From DATGFB01 sp032160545 (GTDB taxonomy: Bacteria; Actinomycetota; Actinomycetes; Mycobacteriales; Jatrophihabitantaceae), in assembly GCA_032160545.1 (NCBI GenBank), contig JAVHVN010000153.1, positions 1 to 22,597 of the forward strand: DNA of 22,597 nucleotides, read 5' to 3'. Positions within the stretch are counted from its first letter, which is position 1. Each line of letters opens with the position of its first letter. The notes below the pieces were generated by a model. That model was not told where the DNA came from. It did no database searches and saw only the letters and a program-made list of their open reading frames with translations. Below are positions 14,891-21,864 of the stretch, one piece after another. Made by a program: the position numbers and the translations under genes.

Positions 14891-16117
14891 GTGCATGAGG
14901 TCGGGGCCGGAGGCGGGTCGGCGCTGCGGCGCTGCATCGCCTGCGGCCCCGACGTCTTCGCGTCCGAGCACTGGGGGCTCGCACCCCTGCTCAGCCGAGC
15001 CGCGGACCTTGCGGGAGGCTTCACCGACCTGCTGAGTGCCGACGCGGTCGACGAGCTGGTGTCCGCGCGCGGCCTGCGCACTCCGTTCGCGCGGATGGCG
15101 AAGGACGGCGACGTTCTGGCCACCGCCCGGTTCACCCGCGGCGGCGGCGCGGGTGCGACCATTCCCGACCAGGTCGCCGACGACCGCGTGCTGGCGCTCG
15201 TCGGTGACGGCGCCACGCTGGTGCTGCAGGCGCTGCACCGGGTGTGGCCGCCGCTGGTGTCCTTCGCCTCGGCCCTGTCGGACGAGCTCGGTCACCCCGT
15301 GCAGGTCAACTCGTACGTCACCCCGCCGCAGAACCAGGGGTTCGCGCCGCACTACGACGTGCACGATGTGTTCGTGCTGCAGGTCGCGGGACGCAAGCGG
15401 TGGACGATCCACCTGCCGGTCGTCCCGGACCCACTCGCCGACCAGCCCTGGGAGCAGTACCGCGCGGAGGTCGTCGAACGGGCCGGCGGCGAGCCGTTCA
15501 TCGACACCGTTCTCGAACCCGGTGACGCGCTGTACCTGCCGCGCGGCACGATCCACGCGGCGAAGGCGCTGGGCGAGACCTCGATCCATCTCACGGTCGG
15601 CGTCCACCCGGTCACCCGCTACCAGCTGGTGCGCCACCTGCTCGACACGGCGCAGGACGTCCCCGAGCTGCGGAGGTCGTTGCCCATGGGCGCCGACCTC
15701 AGCGATCCCGACGTCCTGGGGCCGCACCTCGCGGCGACCCTCGATGCGCTGCGGTCGTTCCTCGATCGGGCCGACACCGCCGCCGTGGCGGGACGGGTCG
15801 GGTCCCGGTTGCGGCGCGACACCCGCCCCGAACCGATCGGGCCGCTCGCCCAGCTCGCCGCCGCCGACGCGGTCGACGGCCGCACCTCGCTGCGCGCTCG
15901 CGCGGGCCTGCACCCCGCGGTCACGGTCGTCGACGACCTGGTCCGCATCACCCTCCTCGACCGGACCGTGTCGGTGCCGCGCTCGGCCGAGAGCGCGGTG
16001 AAGACCATGCTGTCCGGCAGCGCGTTCACGCCGGACGAGCTGCCCGGCCTCGACGCCGGCGAGCAACTGATCGTCACCCGTCGGCTGCTGCGCGAAGGGA
16101 TCCTCGTCCCGGCGTGA
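14891..16117 (+). CDS. JmjC/cupin-4 family Fe(II)/2-oxoglutarate oxygenase
   Basis: A 408-residue protein of the cupin-4/JmjC type, the family of ribosomal oxygenases such as E. coli YcfD. The metal triad is visible as H154-x-D156 in FAPHYDVHDVF and H222 in LPRGTIHAAKA, 66 residues after D156. QVNSYVTPP precedes the first His, and VAGRKRWTIHLP follows it, as in the family. The C-terminal ~150 residues form a separate, more variable region with a winged-helix-like end (LDAGEQLIVTRRLLREGILV). Known members hydroxylate ribosomal protein side chains; the gene order suggests that here the 86-residue acidic repeat protein may be the substrate (inference). The GTG start lies 2 nt after that gene's stop, with TGAGG as a weak Shine-Dalgarno, so translation is coupled. 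CxxC near residues 15-18 may be structural. Confidence 0.87.
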   Translation: MHEVGAGGGSALRRCIACGPDVFASEHWGLAPLLSRAADLAGGFTDLLSADAVDELVSARGLRTPFARMAKDGDVLATARFTRGGGAGATIPDQVADDRVLALVGDGATLVLQALHRVWPPLVSFASALSDELGHPVQVNSYVTPPQNQGFAPHYDVHDVFVLQVAGRKRWTIHLPVVPDPLADQPWEQYRAEVVERAGGEPFIDTVLEPGDALYLPRGTIHAAKALGETSIHLTVGVHPVTRYQLVRHLLDTAQDVPELRRSLPMGADLSDPDVLGPHLAATLDALRSFLDRADTAAVAGRVGSRLRRDTRPEPIGPLAQLAAADAVDGRTSLRARAGLHPAVTVVDDLVRITLLDRTVSVPRSAESAVKTMLSGSAFTPDELPGLDAGEQLIVTRRLLREGILVPA

Positions 16118-16144
16118 CCTCGTTGCCGTGACAGGCTTGCCGTC

Positions 16145-17071
16145 GTGACCGTGCCGGCCGCCGCGGAGCATCACCCGCGCCCCCGCGAGACCCTGGAGCT
16201 CTGCGCGCTGCGCGCGCAACTGCGTGGCGACACGATGCTCGGGACCGCGTTCCCGGCCGCGCGCCTGCTGCTCGTCGAGCAACCCGGCCCGTGGGGCTCG
16301 GCCGGGCTGCGGGAGTCCCGCTTCGACTCCGCAACCGCAGCGGCGCTCGAGCAGCGGGCCGGCGCGCAGGGCGTGCGCGTGCAGGCGGTGCGCCGGCCCG
16401 GCCGAACCCGGCGGGCGGCCACCCGCAGCTGGGCGCTGGTCGACACCCGCGACGGCTGTGAGTCGCTGACGTGGGGTTCGTTCGCTGCCGACGAGGACCT
16501 GCTCGACCTGCCGCTCGACGGTTCGACCGGGACGCCCGACCCCGATCCGGTCTACCTCGTGTGCGCGCACAGCAAGCACGACACGTGCTGCGCGTTGCGC
16601 GGGCGTCCGGTCGCCGCGGCGATCGACGCGGCCCGTCCCGGCCGGGTGTGGGAATGCAGCCACCTCGGCGGCGACCGGTTCGCCGCGAACGTCCTGGTGC
16701 TGCCGGCCGGCCTGCTCTACGGGCGCGTGCTGCCCTTCGCGGCGCCGGAGTTCGTCGCAGCGGCCGAGGCCGACGAGGTCGTCGGTGCGCTGCTGCGCGG
16801 CCGGGTCGGCTTGCCGCCGACCGCCCAGGCGGCGCTCGCGTTCGCCTACGAGCACCTCGCCCTGCGCGCGCGCTCGGCCCTGCACGTCGAGTCGGCCGCG
16901 CCGGTCGTGGACGGCCTGTCGGCCGTGCGCCTGAGCGGCCCGCACGGCTCGCTCGAGGTGACCGTCCAGGTCGAGAGGGTCGCCGCCGTCGGCCTCACCT
17001 GCGCCAACCCGCGGCCCAACCACTACCTGCGGTACCGCCCGGTCGGCATCCGGCCCGCCGACCCCTCATGA
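16145..17071 (+). CDS. Sucrase/ferredoxin-like (Suc_Fer-like) thioredoxin-fold [2Fe-2S] protein
   Basis: A 308-residue protein of the Suc_Fer-like family. Its hallmark segment is VYLVCAHSKHDTCCALRGRPVA (C140, C148, C149) followed by VWECSHLGGDRFAANVLVLP (C171, H173), consistent with cluster binding by Cys and His in a thioredoxin-like fold. The name comes from an old sucrase annotation; eukaryotic relatives Apd1/Aim32 are [2Fe-2S] proteins, so a redox role is more likely. It follows the JmjC gene by 27 nt on the same strand, which would suit an electron donor or redox partner (inference). A weak CAGGCT hexamer 7 nt before the GTG might also give it its own leaderless start. The stop codon overlaps a palindromic element that probably ends the transcript. 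Confidence 0.88.
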   Translation: MTVPAAAEHHPRPRETLELCALRAQLRGDTMLGTAFPAARLLLVEQPGPWGSAGLRESRFDSATAAALEQRAGAQGVRVQAVRRPGRTRRAATRSWALVDTRDGCESLTWGSFAADEDLLDLPLDGSTGTPDPDPVYLVCAHSKHDTCCALRGRPVAAAIDAARPGRVWECSHLGGDRFAANVLVLPAGLLYGRVLPFAAPEFVAAAEADEVVGALLRGRVGLPPTAQAALAFAYEHLALRARSALHVESAAPVVDGLSAVRLSGPHGSLEVTVQVERVAAVGLTCANPRPNHYLRYRPVGIRPADPS

Positions 17072-17119
17072 TCAACAGATCGCTTCAGTCGGCATTCGAC
17101 GCGGCTGATCTCTTGATCA
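17069..17119. repeat. 51-bp palindromic element, copy B
   Basis: The arms TGATCAACAGATC (17069-17081) and GATCTCTTGATCA (17107-17119) pair with one mismatch around a 25-nt loop; one more A/T pair extends the stem on each side. The right arm is identical to that of the copy at 9454-9504, and the total length and loop length are the same, while the loop has diverged. The TGA stop of the upstream gene is the first three bases of the element. It lies between convergent genes, which fits a two-way terminator. Confidence 0.8.
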
Positions 17120-17129
17120 TGGAGGTTGG

Positions 17130-17621
17130 TCAGCGCACCGGACCGGTCAGGCGGCGGCGGGACTCCTCGATCTCGGCCTCGGCCTCGGTCCGTCCGACCC
17201 ACTCGGCGCCCTCGACGCTCTTGCCCGGCTCCAACTCCTTGTAGACCTCGAAGAAGTGCTGGATCTCGAGCCGGTCGAACTCGGGCACGTGGTGGATGTC
17301 ACGCAGGTGCTCGAGGCGCGGGTCGGTGGCCGGCACGCACAGCACCTTGTCGTCGCCGCCCTTCTCGTCGGTCATGCGGAACATGCCGATCGCGCGGCAG
17401 CGCACGAGCACGCCGGGGAACAGCGGGTCGCCCAGCAGGATCACCAGGGCGTCGAGCGGATCACCGTCCGCACCGAGCGTCCCCTCGACGAAGCCGTAGT
17501 CGGCCGGGTACTGCGTCGAGGTGAACAGCGTGCGGTCGAGGCGCATGCGGCCGGACTCGTGATCGACCTCGTACTTGTTGCGGCTGCCCTTGGGGATCTC
17601 GATCAGGACGTCGAACTCCAC
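17130..17621 (-). CDS. ppa: Inorganic pyrophosphatase, family I
   Basis: A 163-residue soluble enzyme that hydrolyses pyrophosphate to phosphate in the cytosol. The family I features are all present: the N-terminal IEIPKGSRNKYEVD, TQYPADYGF, the metal-binding signature D52-G-D54-P-L-D57, and the later FRMTDEKGGDDKVLCVP and HFFEVYKELEPGK segments. The length is normal for the bacterial hexameric form. The GTG at 17621 is chosen because it begins the conserved first strand and is preceded by AAGGAG with a 9-nt spacer; the frame continues upstream without family similarity. It converges on the Suc_Fer-like gene and is divergent from dacB. Confidence 0.94.
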   Translation of the reverse strand: MEFDVLIEIPKGSRNKYEVDHESGRMRLDRTLFTSTQYPADYGFVEGTLGADGDPLDALVILLGDPLFPGVLVRCRAIGMFRMTDEKGGDDKVLCVPATDPRLEHLRDIHHVPEFDRLEIQHFFEVYKELEPGKSVEGAEWVGRTEAEAEIEESRRRLTGPVR

Positions 17622-17751
17622 GGCGGCGCGCTCCTTATTGGGCGGGGTGGGCGGGTTGGCGAGGTGGTGGGCAAGTGGGCAAGTGGGCACGGGGCGGATC
17701 AGGGCTGGCATCGGGCGGGTCGGCACGGCGGGCCGCCGCGCCCGCTGTCGT

Positions 17752-17757
17752 TAGTGT
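17752..17757 (+). promoter_or_regulatory. -10 hexamer TAGTGT upstream of dacB
   Basis: TAGTGT fits TANNNT and lies 8 nt before the ATG at 17766; there is no Shine-Dalgarno, so the dacB mRNA is probably leaderless or nearly so. Confidence 0.5.
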
Positions 17758-17765
17758 GACCCATC

Positions 17766-19148
17766 ATGGCGCGGCGGGCTCTGCTGGCAGTGGCGGTCGT
17801 GCTCGCGGTCGCGCTGCTCGCCGCCGCGGGGCTCGGCGGGTACGAGGCGAGCCGGCAGGTGCGGCGGGGCCTCGAAGCCGCTCCGACACCGACGCCCACC
17901 CCGTCTGCCCTGGCCTCGGCCACCGTCGCGCCCCCGAGCTCGCCACCGGGCAGTGCCGGGCCGGCCGCCGTCGCCGGCGCCGTCGCGACCGCCCTGCGGC
18001 CGGTCGTCGCGGCGCCCGCCCTGGGTTCGCGGCTGCGTGCCCAGGTCGCCGACGCCGCGACCGGAGCGGTGCTCTATGCGCAGGGGCCCGACACCGATGC
18101 CGCTCCGGCGTCGACGATGAAGCTGCTGACCGCCTCGGCCGTGCTCGCCACCCGCGGCGGCGCCTATCGCATCCCGACGACGCTCTCGACCGACGGCGCC
18201 GGCACCGTCTACCTGGTCGGCGGCGGCGACCCCACGCTGACCGCCGCCGAGCCGCCCGCCGCACCGGCGTATGCGGGCGCGGCACGGCTGTCCGATCTGG
18301 CCGCTCAGGCCACCCGGGCGAAGGTGCCGGTGCGCCGGGTCGTCGTCGATGACTCGCGGTACTCCGGACCTTCGGTGAATCCCGCCTGGGAGGCCGGCGA
18401 CATCCCCAGCGACTACGCCTCCCCGGTCACGGCCGTCATGGTCGACGGCGGCCGTGCGTCGCCGTCGGCCGTCATCCGCAGCAGCACGCCCGACCTGGAC
18501 GCGGGGCGCGCGCTGGCCGCGCAGCTCGGCGTGCCCGGCGCACCGGTCACCCGCGGGACGGCGCCGCCTACCGCCCGGGTCCTCGGCACCGTCCGCTCGG
18601 CACCGATGTCGGTACTGATCGGGCAGATGTTGCAGCAGTCCGACAACGTGATCGCCGAATGCCTCGCGCGCCAGGTCGCGGTCGCGTCGCATCAGCCCGC
18701 GTCCTTCGACGGCGCCGCCACGGCGGTCCGCTCGACGCTCGCGGCCCTCGGCGTCGACGTCGGCGCCGGCCTGCACGACGGAAGCGGGTTGGCCACCACC
18801 GACCGGGTCGCCGCAGCGGCGCTGGTGGACGTCCTCAGGCTGATCGTGTCGCCCGAGCACCCGCAGTTGCATCCGGTCGTCACCGGGCTGCCCGTCGCGG
18901 CGTGGAGCGGGACGCTCGCCGACCGGTTCCTCAGCGGCTCCGCGGCCGGGGGCGCCGGCGTGGTCCGTGCGAAGACGGGCACGCTGACGGGCGTCTCGGC
19001 GCTGGCCGGGCTGGTGCACGACCGCAGCGGCCGGCTGCTGGCGTTCGCCCTGCTCGCCGACCAGGTGCCCGCCACCGGGACGGCCGCGGCGGAGGCTGCG
19101 CTCGATCGCGTCGCGGCGACGCTCGCTGCGTGCGGCTGCACTTCCTGA
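17766..19148 (+). CDS. dacB: D-alanyl-D-alanine carboxypeptidase/endopeptidase (PBP4/DacB type)
   Basis: A 460-residue serine peptidase of the penicillin-binding-protein fold. It has an N-terminal membrane anchor or signal (hydrophobic about 6-26), a Pro/Thr/Ser/Ala-rich linker to about residue 75, then the S13-type domain. The three catalytic motifs are in order: S116-T-M-K119 (SxxK), S292-D-N294 (SxN) and K403-T-G-T (KTG). The large insertion between the first two motifs (about 175 residues) is characteristic of the PBP4/DacB family. It trims peptidoglycan stem peptides outside the membrane. The ATG follows a TAGTGT -10 by 8 nt. A hairpin lies after the stop. In many actinobacteria dacB precedes the same metalloprotease-tilS-hpt-ftsH set, as here. 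Confidence 0.94.
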   Translation: MARRALLAVAVVLAVALLAAAGLGGYEASRQVRRGLEAAPTPTPTPSALASATVAPPSSPPGSAGPAAVAGAVATALRPVVAAPALGSRLRAQVADAATGAVLYAQGPDTDAAPASTMKLLTASAVLATRGGAYRIPTTLSTDGAGTVYLVGGGDPTLTAAEPPAAPAYAGAARLSDLAAQATRAKVPVRRVVVDDSRYSGPSVNPAWEAGDIPSDYASPVTAVMVDGGRASPSAVIRSSTPDLDAGRALAAQLGVPGAPVTRGTAPPTARVLGTVRSAPMSVLIGQMLQQSDNVIAECLARQVAVASHQPASFDGAATAVRSTLAALGVDVGAGLHDGSGLATTDRVAAAALVDVLRLIVSPEHPQLHPVVTGLPVAAWSGTLADRFLSGSAAGGAGVVRAKTGTLTGVSALAGLVHDRSGRLLAFALLADQVPATGTAAAEAALDRVAATLAACGCTS

Positions 19149-19173
19149 GCCGGCTCATCGGTACTGCTTCGTC

Positions 19174-19190
19174 CGCGATCAGGTATCGCG
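19174..19190. terminator. Short hairpin after dacB
   Basis: Perfect 6-bp stem CGCGAT/ATCGCG with a 5-nt loop, 25 nt after the dacB stop and just upstream of the next gene's -10. It has no U-tract. It may be a weak terminator or lie in the promoter region by chance. Confidence 0.3.
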
Positions 19191-19202
19191 TCCGTGCAGA
19201 CG

Positions 19203-19208
19203 TAGGCT
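19203..19208 (+). promoter_or_regulatory. -10 hexamer TAGGCT for the metalloprotease-tilS-hpt operon
   Basis: TAGGCT fits TANNNT and lies 6 nt before the GTG at 19215; no Shine-Dalgarno is present, so the operon mRNA is likely leaderless. Confidence 0.5.
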
Positions 19209-19214
19209 GGCCTA

Positions 19215-20261
19215 GTGAGTTCCCTCATCGACTGGGACGTCGCGGCCCGCGCGGCAAAGCGGTTCAGCCCGCCTCCGCCCGCGGTCTCGCGCCAGCAGGC
19301 CGACGACGCCGTGGGCGAGCTGTACCAGGCGACGGCACGGGCGGCGGGCCACGTCGCCGAGCTCACCCACCTGCACGAGCCGCCGGTCACCGCGGTCACG
19401 CGCGTGATCGACCGCGCCGCCTGGATCGACGCGAATACCAGCGGCATGCGCACGCTGACCACGCCCCTCGTCGAGCGACTGCTCGCAGACAACCCGGTCG
19501 GCCGGGTGGCCGAGATCATCGGCGGCCGGGTCACCGGCCTGCAGGTCGGCGTCGTGCTGGGATTCGTGTCGGGAAAGGTGCTCGGGCAGTTCGAGTTCTT
19601 CGACCGTCCGGGCGGGCAGTTGCTGCTCGTGGCTCCCAACATGGTCGCCGTCGAACGCCAGCTCGGCGTCGACCCCCACGACTTCCGGCTCTGGGTGTGC
19701 CTGCACGAGGTGACGCACCGGGTGCAGTTCACCGCCGTGCCCTGGCTGCGCCAGTACATGCTCGACCAGGTCTCGGCCCTCACCGACGCCGTCGAGACCG
19801 ACCCGGCGGCGTTGCGCGGCCGGCTCTCGGGTGCCGTCACCGAGCTGGTGCGCACGATCCGCGGCCAGGGCGACGGCTCCGGTTTGATCGCCGTGCTCGC
19901 CACACCGGAGCAGCGCGCGATCCTCGACCAGGTCACCGCGTTCATGTCGCTGGTCGAGGGGCACGCCGAATACGTCATGAACGCGATCTCGCGTGACGTC
20001 ATCCCGACGCAGGAGGCGATCGAGAAGCGCTTCGCCGATCGCCGCCGCAAGGGCGGCAACCCCCTCGACCGGATGCTGCGCCGGCTGCTCGGCATGGAGG
20101 CCAAGACCCGGCAGTACGTCGACGGCTCGGCGTTCGTCCGCGAGGTGGTCGGCCGCATCGGCATCGACGACTTCAACGCGATCTGGACGTCCCGCGACAC
20201 CCTGCCCACCAAGGCCGAGATCGCCTCGCCCGCGCAGTGGATCGCGCGCGTCCACGCGTGA
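19215..20261 (+). CDS. Zinc-dependent metalloprotease-like protein (family annotated as coenzyme F420 biosynthesis-associated)
   Basis: A 348-residue protein of the actinobacterial family often labelled coenzyme F420 biosynthesis-associated or zinc-dependent metalloprotease. The start (SLIDWDVAARAAKRFSPPPP) and the segment RVTGLQVGVVLGFVSGKVLGQF are typical. A zincin HExxH motif is at H164-E-V-T-H168, and a later EGHAEYVMN (from E248) is in the right place to give a third metal ligand. The substrate is unknown; the F420 label comes from genome co-occurrence in the family, not from function. A GTG start follows a TAGGCT -10 by 6 nt. It is the first gene of a tight operon: tilS starts 4 nt after its stop and hpt overlaps tilS. 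Confidence 0.9.
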   Translation: MSSLIDWDVAARAAKRFSPPPPAVSRQQADDAVGELYQATARAAGHVAELTHLHEPPVTAVTRVIDRAAWIDANTSGMRTLTTPLVERLLADNPVGRVAEIIGGRVTGLQVGVVLGFVSGKVLGQFEFFDRPGGQLLLVAPNMVAVERQLGVDPHDFRLWVCLHEVTHRVQFTAVPWLRQYMLDQVSALTDAVETDPAALRGRLSGAVTELVRTIRGQGDGSGLIAVLATPEQRAILDQVTAFMSLVEGHAEYVMNAISRDVIPTQEAIEKRFADRRRKGGNPLDRMLRRLLGMEAKTRQYVDGSAFVREVVGRIGIDDFNAIWTSRDTLPTKAEIASPAQWIARVHA

Positions 20262-20265
20262 GCTG

Positions 20266-21243
20266 ATGGGGCCGCATCCCGCCGTCGCCGAAGTGCGCCG
20301 CGCGATCCGGGCGGTCCTCGACGGCTCGCCGGTGCTGGTGGCCTGCTCGGGCGGTGCCGACTCGCTCGCACTCGCGGCCGCGGTGGCGTTCGAGGCGCCG
20401 CGGGCCGGGGTCCAGGCCGGGCTGGTCACGGTCGAGCACGGCATGCAGCCGGATTCGCCGGCGGTGGCTCGCCGGGTCGCGACGCTCGGTGCCGAGCTCG
20501 GATTCGACCCCGTCGAGATCGTCCCGGTGTCGGTGGGGACGGCCGGGGGCCGCGAGAACGCCGCGCGAGTGGCCCGCTACGCGGCGCTCGGTTCGGTGGC
20601 CGAGGCGCTCGGCGCGTGCGTGCTGCTCGGGCACACGCTCGACGACCAGGCCGAGACGGTGCTGCTGGGTCTCGGTCGCGGCTCGGGACCGCGCTCGATC
20701 GCCGGAATGGCGCCCGTCGACGGCCGGTGGGTGCGACCGCTGCTCGGCGTTCGCCGCGCGGTCACCGCGGCGGCCTGCGCGGCGCTCGGCCTCGACGTGT
20801 GGGACGACCCGCACAACGCCGATCCGTCCTTCCAGCGGGTCCGGTTGCGGCGCGAGGTGCTGCCGCTGCTCGAGGACGTCCTGCAGGGCGGGGTCGCCGA
20901 GGCACTGGCCCGCACCGCCGCGCTCGTCCGCGACGACCTCGACGCCCTCGACTCCCTCGACTCCCTCGACTCCCGGATCGATCACGACGTGGATGCGGCG
21001 CTGCAGGCCGCCGATCTCGCGGGACGGCCGCGGGCGATCCGCACCCGGCTGCTGCGGGCCTGGTGCGCTGCGGCCGGTGTCCCGCCGCTGGCAGCCGGGC
21101 ACCTGGGGTCCCTCGACGCCCTCGTCGTCAAGTGGCACGGCCAGGGTCCCGTCGACCTCCCCGGCGGCCGACGCGTGCGCCGGGTGTCTGGAAGGATTGA
21201 GTTCATCCCACCGGCCCCCCACCTCCCGGAGCCCGTCTCGTGA
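20266..21243 (+). CDS. tilS: tRNA(Ile)-lysidine synthase
   Basis: A 325-residue N-type ATP pyrophosphatase that converts C34 of the CAU-anticodon tRNA-Ile to lysidine, changing its decoding from AUG to AUA. The PP-loop is S28-G-G-A-D-S33; other hallmarks are VEHGMQPDS, GHTLDDQAETVLLGLGRGSG, MAPVDGRWVRPLLGVRR and DPHNADPSFQRVRLR. The C-terminal domain is short, as in other actinobacteria. The ATG lies 4 nt after the metalloprotease stop, and the TGA stop overlaps the hpt GTG (GTGA), so all three genes are translationally coupled. An in-frame 9-bp triplication gives LDS repeats around residue 230. The product matters for AUA codons, which are rare here but appear at least three times at the end of the adjoining hpt gene. 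Confidence 0.94.
   Translation: MGPHPAVAEVRRAIRAVLDGSPVLVACSGGADSLALAAAVAFEAPRAGVQAGLVTVEHGMQPDSPAVARRVATLGAELGFDPVEIVPVSVGTAGGRENAARVARYAALGSVAEALGACVLLGHTLDDQAETVLLGLGRGSGPRSIAGMAPVDGRWVRPLLGVRRAVTAAACAALGLDVWDDPHNADPSFQRVRLRREVLPLLEDVLQGGVAEALARTAALVRDDLDALDSLDSLDSRIDHDVDAALQAADLAGRPRAIRTRLLRAWCAAAGVPPLAAGHLGSLDALVVKWHGQGPVDLPGGRRVRRVSGRIEFIPPAPHLPEPVS
20946..20972. repeat. Three tandem 9-bp repeats inside tilS
   Basis: CCTCGACTC occurs three times without interruption. It is in frame and encodes a DSLDSLDS stretch in a loop between helices of TilS, so slippage would not break the frame. Confidence 0.85.
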
Positions 21244-21788
21244 GTGAGCTCGACGCCGATATCGAGGCCGTGGTCGTCTCGGCCGACGAGATCAAGGACA
21301 AGATCGCCGAACTCGCCAAGGAGATCGACGCCGACTACGCCGGCCGCGAGCCGGTTCTCGTCGGGGTGCTCAAGGGCGCGGCGATGTTCATGTCCGACCT
21401 GGCCAGGGCGCTCGAGCGACCGTCCACGATGGAGTTCATGGCGGTCAGCTCGTACGGCAGCTCCACCACGTCCTCGGGCGTCGTGCGGATCCTCAAGGAT
21501 CTCGACCGCGACATCGCCGGGCAGCACGTCCTCATCGTCGAGGACATCATCGACAGCGGCCTGACCCTGTCGTGGCTGCTGAAGAACCTCAACAGCAGGC
21601 AGCCGGCCTCGGTCGAGATCGTCACCCTGCTGCGCAAGCCGGATGCCGTGAAGGTCGACGTCCCGGTGCGTTACATAGGCTTCGACATACCCAATGAATT
21701 CGTCGTGGGATATGGCTTGGACTACGCCGAGAGGTACCGAGATCTCCCGTACATAGGGCGGTTGCGGCCCGCTGTGTACGGCGGGTGA
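21240..21788 (+). CDS. hpt: Hypoxanthine phosphoribosyltransferase
   Basis: A 182-residue purine-salvage enzyme that joins hypoxanthine or guanine to PRPP. The PRPP-binding loop is VLIVEDIIDSGLTLSWL with E101, D102 and D105-S-G; VGVLKGAAMFMSDL and the flexible-loop SSYGSST are also present. The C-terminus has the family's conserved YIGFDIPNEFVVGYGLDYAE followed by YRDLPYIG. The GTG start overlaps the tilS stop (GTGA), so translation is coupled. Odd point: from about 21670 the codons change sharply to ones rare elsewhere in the window (ATA three times, AAT, GAA, GGA, TAT, TTG, AGG, CGA), although the encoded residues are conserved. The hpt-ftsH order is common in Gram-positive bacteria. Confidence 0.95.
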   Translation: MSELDADIEAVVVSADEIKDKIAELAKEIDADYAGREPVLVGVLKGAAMFMSDLARALERPSTMEFMAVSSYGSSTTSSGVVRILKDLDRDIAGQHVLIVEDIIDSGLTLSWLLKNLNSRQPASVEIVTLLRKPDAVKVDVPVRYIGFDIPNEFVVGYGLDYAERYRDLPYIGRLRPAVYGG

Positions 21789-21864
21789 CGTGTACCGTCG
21801 GTAACGGGAATCAGGTCGTTCTGAGCAGGAGGAACGCGGGCGGTCCGCCGTTCGTGAAGAGGAT

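Noticed and set aside
14348..17023. Minus-strand open frame of about 890 codons across the cassette
   Set aside because: It is Arg/Gly-rich low-complexity sequence opposite menG, the JmjC oxygenase and the Suc_Fer-like gene, all of which have clear motifs on the plus strand.
17622..17726. N-terminal extension of the pyrophosphatase to an upstream ATG
   Set aside because: Pro/Thr-rich extension with no family counterpart; the GTG at 17621 has AAGGAG upstream and starts at the conserved first strand.
18692..20371. Minus-strand frame of about 560 codons opposite dacB and the metalloprotease gene
   Set aside because: Compositionally biased (Arg, Ser, Thr, Pro) with no recognisable motif; the plus-strand genes carry complete catalytic motifs.
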